A stretch of 64,000 bases of DNA from NCBI RefSeq assembly GCF_035621135.1, contig NZ_CP141728.1:248001-312000 (forward strand). Reading direction: 5' to 3'. The stretch comes from Sinanaerobacter sp. ZZT-01 (GTDB taxonomy: Bacteria > Bacillota > Clostridia > Peptostreptococcales > Anaerovoracaceae). The notes under the pieces are model-generated. The model had not been told where the DNA came from. It did no database searches and worked only from the letters and a program-made list of their open reading frames with translations. This document shows, piece by piece, positions 7,848 through 17,238 of the stretch; the stretch's first letter is position 1; every line of letters begins with the position of its first letter. A program made the translations under genes and the position numbers.

Positions 7848-8264
7848 TTACAATTCAATGACATCTGCACTTTCAAAATTCAATACCACATTTGCGCTCG
7901 TAAAACTTATTTCATATAAAACTAGATTCTCACCTACCTGTTCAATTGTATTGGCATAACCCATTATTTTTTTACTAAACACTTCCGCTAGATGGAAAAT
8001 TGTCCTTTCGCTTTTTCTAACCACTCCTCTTGCTCGAACATGTTCATTACCCATATGGGGTATTGTAGTAAATGCAATTTCATTATTAGTTTCAAATTCT
8101 TTAACCTTTTCGTTGTCTCCAAAAGTCGAAAAGTAAATCAATTTCTTTTCTTCATCAAATATAAAATTTACAATTCTTACATTTGGAACGCTCGCTATAC
8201 ATGTTGCAAGAGCAATCTCCGTCTGAGTCGCCATCATTCTATAAAATTCTTTTTCTACATTCAT
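7848..8264 (-). CDS. Small pyridoxamine 5'-phosphate oxidase-family protein
   Basis: A flavin-binding split-barrel protein of 138 residues, cytoplasmic. The pattern ALATCIASVPNVRIVNF followed by LIYFSTFGDNEKVKEF (about 17-57) is the FMN-binding core. AFTTIPHMGNEHVRARGVV (about 64-82) forms the next strands. Such short members usually act as flavin or F420-like reductases of unknown substrate. It is transcribed away from a WYL regulator across a 99-bp region holding an imperfect palindrome, suggesting it is that regulator's target. Confidence 0.8.
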   Translation of the reverse strand: MNVEKEFYRMMATQTEIALATCIASVPNVRIVNFIFDEEKKLIYFSTFGDNEKVKEFETNNEIAFTTIPHMGNEHVRARGVVRKSERTIFHLAEVFSKKIMGYANTIEQVGENLVLYEISFTSANVVLNFESADVIEL

Positions 8265-8312
8265 CCTTATTTCACTCCCTTTGTGTTATTTAAGTTCATT
8301 TTACTTTTAAAC

Positions 8313-8331
8313 GGTGTCATATTGTGATACC
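8313..8331. promoter_or_regulatory. Candidate operator in divergent promoter
   Basis: GGTGTCA-TATTG-TGATACC is a seven-base inverted repeat with one mismatch, centred between the divergent flavoprotein and WYL-regulator genes. Its position fits a site for the regulator encoded at once to the right. Confidence 0.55.
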
Positions 8332-8363
8332 ATTTAAATATACTATTTTAAAAAGAGGGGAAA

Positions 8364-9308
8364 ATGAAAAAACCTGAACGCTTACAGGATCTGATGATCT
8401 ATTTGAATGGTAAAAATTCATTCAACCTAAAGGATGTTATGAATAAATATCAAATCTCAAAAAGTACAGCTTTGCGAGATATACAGTCACTTGAATCAAT
8501 TGGAATGCCGATATACTCACAGCAAGGTAGAAACGGGTATTATGGCATCCTCCCTAATCGATTGTTGTCACCCATTGTTTTCACCGTTGACGAGATGTAT
8601 GCACTCTACTTTGCTATGCTAACCCTTAGTGATTATCAAACGACTCCTTTTCACTTATCTACAACTGTGCTGAAAAACAAGTTTGAATTATGCTTATCCG
8701 ATGAGAAAAAGAATCAGCTCCGGAAAATGGAACGCATACTACAAATGGGTGGCACCAAGCATTTTAATGAAAGTAAATTCTTAAAAGACATCTTAGCATT
8801 TGCAACTGATAACAAGGTGTGCGAAGTTGAATACACGAAAAATTCTGCTACTCAGACATTTTATGTACAGTTCTTCAATATTTCTTCTTCATTTGGCCAA
8901 TGGTACACAACCGCTTTCAATTTTCAATCAGAGAAACCGATTGTCTTTCGTTGCGATAAAATATCGTCCATAATGGAATCCAAACATTATATTGCCAAAA
9001 ATTTATTAGAGTTTGATACGTCAAGTTTTGAGTTCTTCAAAAGTGCTGACGCAATTGATTTTAGGGTGGAAATCACACAAAAAGGTGTTGATAAGTTTTA
9101 TAAAGAAAACTATCCATCTATGAAATTAGAAATGATTGGTAGTCGATTTTATATCAACGGTTATTACAATGAAGGAGAAGAAAGTTTCATTGCAAATTAC
9201 CTTGTCTCTTATGGCAAACAAATACTTTCAATATCGCCAGAAGAATTAAAAAGCAGCATTAAAAATACCATAAGGGAGCTTGACTCTTATTATCTATCGG
9301 TAATCTAG
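8364..9308 (+). CDS. WYL-domain transcriptional regulator (YafY-like)
   Basis: A DNA-binding regulator with an N-terminal HTH_11/DeoR-like winged helix (about 3-60; NKYQISKSTALRDIQSLESIGMPI, split by the turn) and a C-terminal WYL ligand-sensing domain (about 140-310). The ribosome-binding site is AGAGGGG. The length of 314 is typical. Many such proteins repress or activate a divergent neighbour in response to a small molecule; here the neighbour is a PNPOx-like protein. Its stop overlaps the stop of the BceB-like permease by four bases in convergent orientation. Confidence 0.85.
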   Translation: MKKPERLQDLMIYLNGKNSFNLKDVMNKYQISKSTALRDIQSLESIGMPIYSQQGRNGYYGILPNRLLSPIVFTVDEMYALYFAMLTLSDYQTTPFHLSTTVLKNKFELCLSDEKKNQLRKMERILQMGGTKHFNESKFLKDILAFATDNKVCEVEYTKNSATQTFYVQFFNISSSFGQWYTTAFNFQSEKPIVFRCDKISSIMESKHYIAKNLLEFDTSSFEFFKSADAIDFRVEITQKGVDKFYKENYPSMKLEMIGSRFYINGYYNEGEESFIANYLVSYGKQILSISPEELKSSIKNTIRELDSYYLSVI

Positions 9309-11548
9309 CGCAACAATTCATTTTCTGATATATTCCGCTTAAATAAAGTATAGGTAACAGTTAAGTAGCAGACAAATATGAAAAGGAAAACGCCATATAC
9401 GCTGAATACATTCATCAGTATGTGATCTACTGTGATATATGGCCTGTAATCCCCATAATTCACTTTTAATAAGTATACGAAAATTGCTCCGGCACCACAT
9501 AAAGCCACAATAATAGGAACACCGAACCATACAGACATTTGCTGCCGTATCAGCTTCTTGATCTGGGTTCTATCCACTCCGATTTTTTCTATCACTCCAA
9601 ATCTCTGTTTGTGTTCAGTCGTATCGGTAAGTTGCTGCAAAGCTAAGATTGTAAGGGATATAACAATCAAGACCAAGCCTGTATACGCGCCTCCCAACCT
9701 AAGCATCAGCGAGTTGGATATTCCCTCGTTAAGCTGTAGAGTTCGAAGCCTCACATATCCGCTGTTTTTGGGAATCATACCACTGTTATTCAACCAAGGA
9801 TTGATTTGCTCGTCCATTTTGACGGCAAAATCGTGGGAAAGCGGTTTAGTCGTATTAGCAGCGTAATAGATGGTTGCAAGGGTGAGATTTTTACATATGG
9901 AATCCGGCAGAATATATACGGCTTTCATCCTGCTTGTAAAGATTCCCATGCCAACATTCATTTGATAATCTGCTCCTTGAACCTTAGTTAGCATGTTTTT
10001 GCCAGCCTGTATTTGTGTATGCTGCTGATTAAATGCCTCTATTTCTTCAGGTAAAGCCTTATGACTCCATGCTATGGCAAAACCCTTTTCAGACAATGAG
10101 ATTTTTTCGTGTCCGGATAAATTAAGAAGGTCATTGTAATTGCTGAGCGCGATACCCAGAACGGGCATATCCTTTTGAATCCGTATATCGAAATCACTAT
10201 CTTTCAAAAAATAGGTTTCTACTGTTGCACTCCCGGCTATTTCATAGCCTCCGACCGACAAATAGTGGTTCAGATAGGAGCTGTTTATCGCTGTTTTAGG
10301 TAATTGATTCATATTGTCTACCTGTGTATAAGCTGAAAATATTTGAACGTCATAGAGGGAACGTGCTTTCAAATATCCGTCCACCTGTGCGGTATAGGCA
10401 GGCAGCCATCCAAGCAAAACCAAAGAGAACAGAAAAGCGCAGGATAGAACTGCCATTGTTTTGGAATTCGTTTTTAGCTTTGAAATGATCTGCCCAAGTA
10501 AAAACAAATTCTGATAATTGAAACGCTTTGATTTCCTCTTCATCAGAACCAGCAACCATGAAAGTCCGCTAAAAAATGAAATTAGACTAAAAATGATCAT
10601 GCCAACCGCCAATACAGGAGGAACAAAGGTATAATAAGCCCCGGTGATGAATCCACTCCGCAGCAACTCATCAATTAGCCCCTGAAGCTGTAATTGCAAT
10701 ATTCCTGTAATCAGAGAAGTTACAGACAGCAGAATTGCTCCGAAGCTGCCATCTTTTTTCATCTTTCCGGTGACAAAAAGAAACATAAACACACAAAGCA
10801 GGAAGACAGCTGCACTGACAATATTAGCTCCTGTCATCCAAATTGCTTGCTCACTGAGCCGATTCCAAAAGGGCACGATTTTATGACTGCAAAGAAACAG
10901 AATACCAATATCCGCCACACAACTGGCAGCCATAGGAGAAAGAAGCATGTACTTTAGCGTAGAAGCACTTTCTGTTTTCTTGCTGTCGTTCAGCATATCG
11001 ATTATTTTCTGCTTGCGTATGATACGCACATTACCGATGCCAATGATCAGAAACAACATGGTAAAAAACAATAAAGTCCAGAGAATCGTGTCAGGGTAAA
11101 CAGAAAAATACGGCTTAAATACTTCCCCAAAGCTACTCATAATAATTGCACTTACAATTTGAGATAAAAGCATTCCGAGTACAACACCTAAGCAGACCGC
11201 TACAAGCCCCATCAGAAGCATTTCTATAAAAAAGAGAGTTGCTACTGTTCGCTGTTCCATCCCTATAATGGTTTGCAGTGCAAATTCCTTTTTTCTGCGT
11301 TTCATCATATAACAATTGACATAAGAAATAAGAAAAACAAGAAGCAACGCGATAACCGGGATGATGATTTTCATTTTTTCCGAAAAGTATTCCAGATTCA
11401 TCTGAATCGGCAGCCTGCTGTTATAGAAAGGGCTTGTGATGGATAAAAACCCATAAAAAAGTCCCACCGATAAAATCAAGGTCAGCATATAAATCAGATA
11501 GTCCTTTGCAGAATGCTTAACGTTGCGCAGGGCCAACTTAACGTACAT
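9305..11548 (-). CDS. BceB-like ABC transporter permease (FtsX family)
   Basis: The membrane half of an antimicrobial-peptide sensing and detoxification transporter. About ten TM segments are arranged as an N-terminal FtsX core, a large extracellular domain (roughly residues 400-610) and a C-terminal FtsX core with TM segments, the BceB architecture that binds bacitracin- or lantibiotic-type compounds. The ATG used here (MYVKLALRNVKHSAKDYL) has GGGAGG upstream, whereas the longer frame starts at a GTG inside that site. It overlaps the ATPase gene by 11 bases. It pairs with the BceRS-like genes upstream on the same strand. Confidence 0.88.
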   Translation of the reverse strand: MYVKLALRNVKHSAKDYLIYMLTLILSVGLFYGFLSITSPFYNSRLPIQMNLEYFSEKMKIIIPVIALLLVFLISYVNCYMMKRRKKEFALQTIIGMEQRTVATLFFIEMLLMGLVAVCLGVVLGMLLSQIVSAIIMSSFGEVFKPYFSVYPDTILWTLLFFTMLFLIIGIGNVRIIRKQKIIDMLNDSKKTESASTLKYMLLSPMAASCVADIGILFLCSHKIVPFWNRLSEQAIWMTGANIVSAAVFLLCVFMFLFVTGKMKKDGSFGAILLSVTSLITGILQLQLQGLIDELLRSGFITGAYYTFVPPVLAVGMIIFSLISFFSGLSWLLVLMKRKSKRFNYQNLFLLGQIISKLKTNSKTMAVLSCAFLFSLVLLGWLPAYTAQVDGYLKARSLYDVQIFSAYTQVDNMNQLPKTAINSSYLNHYLSVGGYEIAGSATVETYFLKDSDFDIRIQKDMPVLGIALSNYNDLLNLSGHEKISLSEKGFAIAWSHKALPEEIEAFNQQHTQIQAGKNMLTKVQGADYQMNVGMGIFTSRMKAVYILPDSICKNLTLATIYYAANTTKPLSHDFAVKMDEQINPWLNNSGMIPKNSGYVRLRTLQLNEGISNSLMLRLGGAYTGLVLIVISLTILALQQLTDTTEHKQRFGVIEKIGVDRTQIKKLIRQQMSVWFGVPIIVALCGAGAIFVYLLKVNYGDYRPYITVDHILMNVFSVYGVFLFIFVCYLTVTYTLFKRNISENELLR

Positions 11549-12305
11549 CGGATAAGTCACCTCCCAGCAGTGTCATTACATCAAGGATTTTCCCAAACAT
11601 CTGTTTTCTGCTTTGTCCCCCCCGCAGAATTTCCGCGAAAATTTGACCGTCCTTTAGGAACAGAATCCTCTTTGCATAGCTTGCTGTAAACGCATCATGG
11701 GTTACCATAAGAATGGTTGCGCCCAATTCTTGATTCATGGTTTGAATGGTCGTTAAAAGCATCTGCGCCGAACGGCTGTCCAGTGCCCCGGTCGGCTCGT
11801 CTGCCAGTATCAACTTGGGATTGTTGATCATAGCCCTTGCACAGGCACAGCGCTGTTTCTGGCCTCCTGAAACCTGATAAGGGAACTTATCCAGTATCTG
11901 CACAATATCCAGTTTTTCAGCAATCTGCTTTATGCGGGATTCAATTTCTCCTGCCGGAACCTTGTTGATAGTCAAAGCCATTGCAATATTTTCGCTGATG
12001 GTCAGTGTATCCAACAAGTTGAAATCCTGAAAGATAAACCCAAGATTTTCTCTGCGGAAACGGGCAAGTTCTTTTTCCTTGATTTCTGTAATATCAGTGC
12101 CACTTAATAGAATATGGCCTGCACTGACGGTATCAATGGTGGAAATACAGTTCAGCAAAGTTGTCTTCCCAGAACCGGAAGCCCCCATAATGGCAATAAA
12201 TTCACCGTTCTGCACCTCAAAGCTGATGTCATCGAGTGCTTTAGTAAGGTTGCCTTTATTGCCATAGTATTTTTCAATATGTTCAATACTTAATAGTTGA
12301 TTCAT
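11538..12305 (-). CDS. BceA-like ABC transporter ATPase
   Basis: ATP-binding subunit of the Bce-type exporter. Walker A GASGSGKTT (41-49), Q-loop IFQDFNLLD (91-99), signature SGGQKQR (146-152) and Walker [13 protein letters not shown] (165-176) are all intact, as in the MacB/LolD/BceA group. The ATG chosen follows GAGGTG; a GTG three codons earlier is less well placed. A perfect BceR-type box and a hairpin lie just upstream, so this operon is probably switched on by the response regulator encoded two genes upstream. Confidence 0.92.
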   Translation of the reverse strand: MNQLLSIEHIEKYYGNKGNLTKALDDISFEVQNGEFIAIMGASGSGKTTLLNCISTIDTVSAGHILLSGTDITEIKEKELARFRRENLGFIFQDFNLLDTLTISENIAMALTINKVPAGEIESRIKQIAEKLDIVQILDKFPYQVSGGQKQRCACARAMINNPKLILADEPTGALDSRSAQMLLTTIQTMNQELGATILMVTHDAFTASYAKRILFLKDGQIFAEILRGGQSRKQMFGKILDVMTLLGGDLSDVR

Positions 12306-12373
12306 ATTTTTCACCTCACATTCATTTTAACGAATAAAGAAATCTGATTGTATCTACTTTTCTTACAAAGTTC

Positions 12374-12387
12374 TTACAAAAATGTAA
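12374..12387 (-). promoter_or_regulatory. BceR-type binding box upstream of bceA
   Basis: TTACA-AAAA-TGTAA is a perfect 14-bp palindrome and an exact match to TNACA-N4-TGTAA, the motif established for BceR-like response regulators. It lies about 70 bases before the ATPase start, where an activator of the bceAB promoter should bind. Confidence 0.8.
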
Positions 12388-12388
12388 G

Positions 12389-12415
12389 AAGTGCAGGAAA
12401 TTTACTCCTGCACTT
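12389..12415 (-). terminator. Hairpin spanning the stop of the sensor kinase gene
   Basis: AAGTGCAGGA pairs perfectly with TCCTGCACTT around a 7-base loop that contains the kinase stop codon. In the minus direction TTCTTACATTTTT follows. It probably separates the bceRS transcript from the inducible bceAB transcript. Confidence 0.7.
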
Positions 12416-13415
12416 TCACAAAATCTCCTTTGGGGAAATACAACTCTACCTGTGTTCCTTGCCCGGATTCGGACGTTACGGCAATACCAATACCCAGCTT
12501 CTCACAAAGGCGTTTGCACAAGAACAATCCGATCCCTGTAGAGCTTTTCCCAGTTCTGCCGTTTTCACCGGTAAAGCCTTTTTCGAAAATCCGGGGAAGA
12601 TCAGTTCCTGATATCCCAACACCATTGTCACCAATGCCTAAAACAATTTGTCCTTGCTTGGAATTTGCCTCAAAGGTTATCTTTGGTTCTTTCTTACTGT
12701 ATTTTACCGCATTCGCAATGAGCTGATTCAAGATAAAGCCAATCCATTTTTCATCGGTATAGACCGTATCGTCACAATTATTTACTTCAACCGAAATATG
12801 GTTTTGAAGCAGATGCTGCTTGTTCTCTGCAACAGCGGCATGGATCATTTCTGACAATGAAACTTCCCTGATTAGATAATCCTTTTCAATATTTTCGCTT
12901 CTGGCATAATAAAGTGCCTGATCAGTGTAGTGGCTGACCTTTGTAAGTTCTGCCATCAGCTTTCGAGTGGTATCGGATTTGTTGTTTTCGCATAGGAGCT
13001 TCATTGCAGAAATAGGCGTTTTGACATCGTGTATCCATTGCTCAATATATTCCTTGTACTCCTTGCGCTCTCGTTTAGATTCCGACACCTGCTCTATCAT
13101 GGATTTATTTGCAGCTTTTAGAAGCCCATAATAAATTTTATCTTCTGTCAGTATTGGATACTCCATAACCTCTGAAATTAAATATTTTTTATCCAACCGC
13201 TCCAGTTGTAAAAGCAGCTCTGCAAAATGCCTTTTTCGGGAAAAGAAACGGACATTAATATAGCTTGCGGTAACTAAAATCCAGATAATCAGCAGAATTA
13301 AGGTGATGCTTGCCTGCACATTGACTGCCGATAAGAAAATCACACAGAAAAGCATGGATAGAGCATGAGTAATGATAACGGGGAGCTGATCTTTTAAATA
13401 CTCTTGATACCTCAT
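12402..13415 (-). CDS. BceS-like intramembrane-sensing histidine kinase
   Basis: Sensor kinase of the peptide-antibiotic module. Two closely spaced TM segments (about 13-31 and 36-55) leave almost no extracellular loop, the hallmark of kinases that sense through their ABC partner. The phosphorylated histidine is H129 in QWIHDVKTPISAMKLL. ATPase boxes are at the C-terminal end: NQLIANAVKYS (N box), GDNGVGIS (G1) and STGIGLFL (G2). The length of 337 matches BceS. It overlaps the response regulator gene by four bases. Confidence 0.92.
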   Translation of the reverse strand: MRYQEYLKDQLPVIITHALSMLFCVIFLSAVNVQASITLILLIIWILVTASYINVRFFSRKRHFAELLLQLERLDKKYLISEVMEYPILTEDKIYYGLLKAANKSMIEQVSESKRERKEYKEYIEQWIHDVKTPISAMKLLCENNKSDTTRKLMAELTKVSHYTDQALYYARSENIEKDYLIREVSLSEMIHAAVAENKQHLLQNHISVEVNNCDDTVYTDEKWIGFILNQLIANAVKYSKKEPKITFEANSKQGQIVLGIGDNGVGISGTDLPRIFEKGFTGENGRTGKSSTGIGLFLCKRLCEKLGIGIAVTSESGQGTQVELYFPKGDFVKVQE

Positions 13416-14077
13416 ATCAAATACCCCTGTCGGTGCTTTGTCCGAATAAAGTCCGTTACCCCGATGCTCTTTAATTTTTCCCGGATTCTCGTAATGTTTA
13501 CACTAAGGGCATTATCGTCCACATAGAGCTGGCTGTCCCAAAGGTATTCCACCAAATCCGCACGGGGAACAATCTTTCCTGCATTGCGAAAAAGATACAC
13601 CATGATTTTCAACTCGTTTTTCGTCAACTCTGCCAACTCTCCTTGATACTCAATCTTGCTGTTTTCCAGATGGAGAGTAACTCCCCCATATTTCAAAACT
13701 TCTGCATGCTCAGAAGCGTAGGTGCGTTTTAGCAGTGATGCAATACGAGCCAGTAAAATAGGTGTATTGTATGGTTTTGTGATAAAATCATCACCACCCA
13801 GCATGATGCTGTTCAGTTCGTCCATATCCGTGTTCCGACTTGTAACAAATATGATTGGCACATTGGAAAACGTGCGTATTCCCGAACAAATTTTAAAGCC
13901 GTTCTGCACTGGTAGGTTAATATCCAGTAAAAGCAGATGTGGAGGGTTGTTCTGTATTTCACTGATAATATTAAAAAAATCCTTTGGCAGGATTACTTCA
14001 TAACCATTGCTTTTCAGAAGCACCGATAACTCCTCTTGAATAACTGCATCATCTTCAATAATCATAATTTGATACAT
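13412..14077 (-). CDS. BceR-like response regulator (OmpR family)
   Basis: A 221-residue regulator with a receiver domain (acidic pocket EDD at 8-10, phosphoacceptor D52 in LLLDINLP, T79, K101) and a C-terminal winged helix (about 125-220). The longer open frame reads back into a decayed upstream gene; MYQIMIIEDD with AAGGAG ten bases before it is the correct start. It is expected to bind the TTACA-N4-TGTAA box in front of the ATPase gene. Between it and the MATE gene lies a remnant of the small HTH gene that is intact in the second module at 43476. Confidence 0.92.
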   Translation of the reverse strand: MYQIMIIEDDAVIQEELSVLLKSNGYEVILPKDFFNIISEIQNNPPHLLLLDINLPVQNGFKICSGIRTFSNVPIIFVTSRNTDMDELNSIMLGGDDFITKPYNTPILLARIASLLKRTYASEHAEVLKYGGVTLHLENSKIEYQGELAELTKNELKIMVYLFRNAGKIVPRADLVEYLWDSQLYVDDNALSVNITRIREKLKSIGVTDFIRTKHRQGYLI

Positions 14078-14089
14078 GAAATCATCACT

Positions 14090-14215
14090 CCTTTTTCCTG
14101 TTTTCTTCAGCCTGCCATCTGGTGCACTCATGGAAATTGCCCATGCACGCCCAAAGTTTAGTGTATACGTTGAAGAAAATAAATTCAAGTTAATAAACCT
14201 TAACTTTATCAGTCC
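14090..14215 (-). pseudogene. Collapsed copy of small HTH gene and its leader
   Basis: Minus-strand DNA here matches 43391-43447 (from GGACTGATAAAGTTAAG through GTATACACT) and then jumps directly to sequence equivalent to about 43578-43661 (GCATGGGC and GATGG-AGGCTGAA). It encodes the last part of that HTH protein (GRAWAIS and PDGRLKKTGK). An internal deletion of about 110 bases removed the start and the HTH itself but left the promoter-like leader and the ribosome-binding site of the response regulator. Confidence 0.8.
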
Positions 14216-15612
14216 CTCAAAGTCTTGTACAAGCAACAAGAAGGATCATCTCGTCCCACGAAAGTACAGGCTTTTTGCTTGATTTCTCCATTCAATTTTG
14301 CTGCTAAAATTCCCATGATGATAATCGTGATAATATCGGCAACCGGCTGCGCTGCTATCACTCCATTTAGTCCCATAAATTTAGGCAGAATCAAAATAAC
14401 AGGAATAAAGAATACGGCCTGACGCCCTGCACTTAATACCCATCCCCCTAATGCTTTACCTAGTGCAAGTGAGAGCATGGAGTAAATTGCTTCCATACCG
14501 TAAAAAGTGAATGTTATGATATTTATACGAAGAGCCAATGAACCTATCTTTATGACTGATGCATCATTTGTTGTAAATAAAGAAATAACCGGCTGCGGTA
14601 ATAAAATCATGAACAGCGTCATTAAAATACAAAAGAAGGTAGTCCATTTCACTGCGATCTTTGTCGCGCTCTGCAACCGTTCATATTGTCTTGCGCCATA
14701 ATTATATCCGGCAACGGGCTGAAAACCTTTTGCGAAACCAAATACCGCATAAATGCCCATAGTAATCACACGAGTTACAATCCCCATTGCAGCAATTGCT
14801 GCATCACCATATGGTTGTGCTGTCATATTTGTTAAGCTGATTGCTACACTGGTCGAAAGTTGAAAAACAAGTACTGCTATTCCAATTTTAAAAATTTCCC
14901 TGAAAATTTTACTCTCAAAACGAATTTCTTTAGGTGAAAAGTTAAAGATGCTTTTTTTCTTTGCTATGTAAGACAAATACATAATAGATGTTATGATTTG
15001 AGCAACCGCCGTTGCTGACGCAGCGCCTATCATTCCCATATGCAGACCATAAATACAAACAGGATCAAGAATAACATTCAGCCCCGCCCCAAGGATCATT
15101 GCAGTCATAGATACCTTAACCGCCCCCTCGCTTGAAGCAATATTGTTCATGGTAACATTAAAAATATTGAATATTGAACTGGCTACATAGATCATGGCAT
15201 ATTGTTTTACATAGGGGAAAATTGTTTCCGTTGCACCTAATCCCCATATTACTTTGTCTAAGAAGCACAATAAAAAAATGATTACCACTGTCCCAACAGA
15301 AAGGCTTAAATAAAGGGCAGTCGAAGCCACATGACTTGCTTCTTCATTTTTTCTTTCACCCAATAATCTGGATATATACGCCGCTGCACCGCCGCCAAAC
15401 ATGACTGCAATACCGACGATTGCTTGTCCAAGAGGGAAGGCTATCGATATTGCCCCCATTTGGCTTGTTCCTAATCCACCGACAAAATAAGCATCAACAA
15501 GGTTGTATATCCCTGTCACCAGCATGCCGATCATTGTCGGCAATCCCATTTTTAGTAGAAGCTGAGGGATTGGGGCTTCCCTTAACATTGTGATACGTTC
15601 TTCCTTATTCAT
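14209..15612 (-). CDS. MATE-family efflux transporter
   Basis: A cation-coupled multidrug/toxin exporter of the MATE (NorM/DinF-like) family with about twelve TM segments. The N-terminal landmark is MGLPTMIGMLVTGIYNLVDAYFVG, split by the first helix bend, followed by GTSQMGAISIAFPLG (about 48-62). The GFAKGFQPVAGYNYGA stretch (about 265-280) is the equivalent region of the second half. AAAGGAA precedes the ATG. The last residues extend into the HTH remnant. It is co-directional with the bce module downstream and may share its envelope-stress role, though no shared promoter is proved. Confidence 0.9.
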   Translation of the reverse strand: MNKEERITMLREAPIPQLLLKMGLPTMIGMLVTGIYNLVDAYFVGGLGTSQMGAISIAFPLGQAIVGIAVMFGGGAAAYISRLLGERKNEEASHVASTALYLSLSVGTVVIIFLLCFLDKVIWGLGATETIFPYVKQYAMIYVASSIFNIFNVTMNNIASSEGAVKVSMTAMILGAGLNVILDPVCIYGLHMGMIGAASATAVAQIITSIMYLSYIAKKKSIFNFSPKEIRFESKIFREIFKIGIAVLVFQLSTSVAISLTNMTAQPYGDAAIAAMGIVTRVITMGIYAVFGFAKGFQPVAGYNYGARQYERLQSATKIAVKWTTFFCILMTLFMILLPQPVISLFTTNDASVIKIGSLALRINIITFTFYGMEAIYSMLSLALGKALGGWVLSAGRQAVFFIPVILILPKFMGLNGVIAAQPVADIITIIIMGILAAKLNGEIKQKACTFVGRDDPSCCLYKTLRD

Positions 15613-15667
15613 GATAAAAATTCCTTTCGTTTAAAATTTGTGCACATTTATGAATGAAGTTGCGGTA

Positions 15668-16843
15668 TTACTTTTTTGAATGTAAAGCTGCAATAACAAT
15701 CTTCGTGATTACCCTACAATTGCTATTGACTGAAAGTATGGATTGATTTATTGATACTCTAACTTGATCTTGTTTCTTTTGCAGCTTTCTTGATCCTGAA
15801 ATTATGAATAGAACATTTTTATGTAATCCCGATTTTACGATTCGCAAACTTTTTATCTTACCATTCGCTTCGAATTTTTGAATTTCTTGTTCCGCTTTTT
15901 TATATATCAAGTCATACAGAACGGGATCGGTATCTAAATAATCAATTTGTATTGTTGTGTCACAATCCATTTGCAGATAAAGTTTATAAGAAATTTCATT
16001 GGCGATGTCGCTTAAAATGGCACTGTTTTCTTCCTCTCCCTCAATATGCATGGAAGCTACATAATGTCCAAGACCATAATCATGAATGATCAGGCTGTTG
16101 ATACCTTTGACTTGGGAATACTGCATAATAATAGTTGTAATTTTATCAACTAAGTCTTTATCCGGTGTTTGCCCTAACAATCTTTCTACAATTTCCATCA
16201 TGGATTTCAGACCTGAAAACATAATAAAAAAAGAAACCAGCAATCCGCACCAGCCATCAATTTTCCATCCGGTAAAATACTGTACAATAAGCGAAATCAT
16301 AATAGCTGTTGTTGCTGCCATATCACTGATGCAGTCAGAAGCAGTCGCTTTCATGGCGGAGGAATTTATTTTACATGCAATATTCTTATTGTAAAAAAAC
16401 ATATACAGCTTCACAAGAATGGAACAAATAAGTAAAAATACTATCATCCAGCTGAATTCTATGTTTTGAGGGATACGTATTGATGTAATGGAGTTTTTTG
16501 CTAATGTAGTGCCCATTACAAGTACTGCAAGTGCAGATAGAAATCCCATCAGCCATTCATACCTGCCGTGCCCGAATAAATGATTTTCGCCAGATCCAAT
16601 TCCGGCCAAGCAAAAGCCAAGAAACGAAGCTATGGAAGTAACTGCATCTGCTAAATTGTTAAAACCATCCGTTATAATAGCCGTTGATCCGCTTATAAGC
16701 CCTGAAAATAATTTAACTGTAAATAAAAGAGTATTTAGTAAAATCCCTATAGCGCTGCAAAGCTTCGCATAGGACTTCTGTACTGATTGTGACGCAATAT
16801 TCTCATAATCCTTTATCAATAGTCGAATCAGCAAAGACACCAT
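15668..16843 (-). CDS. Cation diffusion facilitator exporter, probably Mn/Fe type
   Basis: A proton-driven divalent metal exporter of 391 residues. Six TM segments (about 30-210) are followed by a long cytoplasmic C-terminal region. The TM2 site is N62-x-x-x-D66 (TDGFNNLAD) and the TM5 site is D-x-x-x-D (SDCISD), rather than the H-x-x-x-D of zinc exporters. HLFGHGRYEWL is the usual metal-entry loop. This pattern, plus co-translation with a DtxR/MntR-like regulator (41-base overlap), points to manganese or iron efflux. GGAGGG precedes the ATG. Confidence 0.85.
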   Translation of the reverse strand: MVSLLIRLLIKDYENIASQSVQKSYAKLCSAIGILLNTLLFTVKLFSGLISGSTAIITDGFNNLADAVTSIASFLGFCLAGIGSGENHLFGHGRYEWLMGFLSALAVLVMGTTLAKNSITSIRIPQNIEFSWMIVFLLICSILVKLYMFFYNKNIACKINSSAMKATASDCISDMAATTAIMISLIVQYFTGWKIDGWCGLLVSFFIMFSGLKSMMEIVERLLGQTPDKDLVDKITTIIMQYSQVKGINSLIIHDYGLGHYVASMHIEGEEENSAILSDIANEISYKLYLQMDCDTTIQIDYLDTDPVLYDLIYKKAEQEIQKFEANGKIKSLRIVKSGLHKNVLFIISGSRKLQKKQDQVRVSINQSILSVNSNCRVITKIVIAALHSKK

Positions 16844-17225
16844 TTATCATCCCTCCTCTCTTCGCTAATTGATTTTTCAGTGCTTCAAACGTTTCATCAC
16901 TTATGATATGTTCCATACAGCAGGCATCTTTTTCTGCTGTTTTCAGTGAAACTCCCAGATAGATTAACAAATCTCGAATTGTACAGTACCGTGCATAAAT
17001 TTTATTCGCATACTGCAGTCCATCCGCAGTGAGGCATATATTATTTTCGATAGCAGTAACATAATGAAGTTGTTTTAAATTTTTTATCATATGGCTTACA
17101 CTCGGTTTTGAATATCCCATAGCTTCGGCAATGTCTACATTTCTAACCTCATGCGATTGCTTATGAAGCAGTAAAATTGTTTTCATGTAATCCTCTCCTG
17201 ACTGGTGTAATTTCAAAGAACACAT
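16803..17225 (-). CDS. DtxR/MntR-family metal-dependent regulator
   Basis: A winged-helix regulator with a metal-binding dimerisation domain, 140 residues, the MntR size class without an SH3 domain. SGEDYMKTILLL (9-20) and DACCMEHIIS (about 97-106) carry the acidic, cysteine and histidine ligands expected for Mn/Fe sensing. The HTH includes MGYSKPSVSHMIKNL. An AAGGAGG site is very close to the ATG; a TTG three codons later is better spaced and gives MKLHQSGEDY. It heads a two-gene unit with the CDF exporter, so it likely derepresses or activates export when metal is high. Confidence 0.88.
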   Translation of the reverse strand: MCSLKLHQSGEDYMKTILLLHKQSHEVRNVDIAEAMGYSKPSVSHMIKNLKQLHYVTAIENNICLTADGLQYANKIYARYCTIRDLLIYLGVSLKTAEKDACCMEHIISDETFEALKNQLAKRGGMINGVFADSTIDKGL

Positions 17226-17238
17226 TCACCTCCTTACG

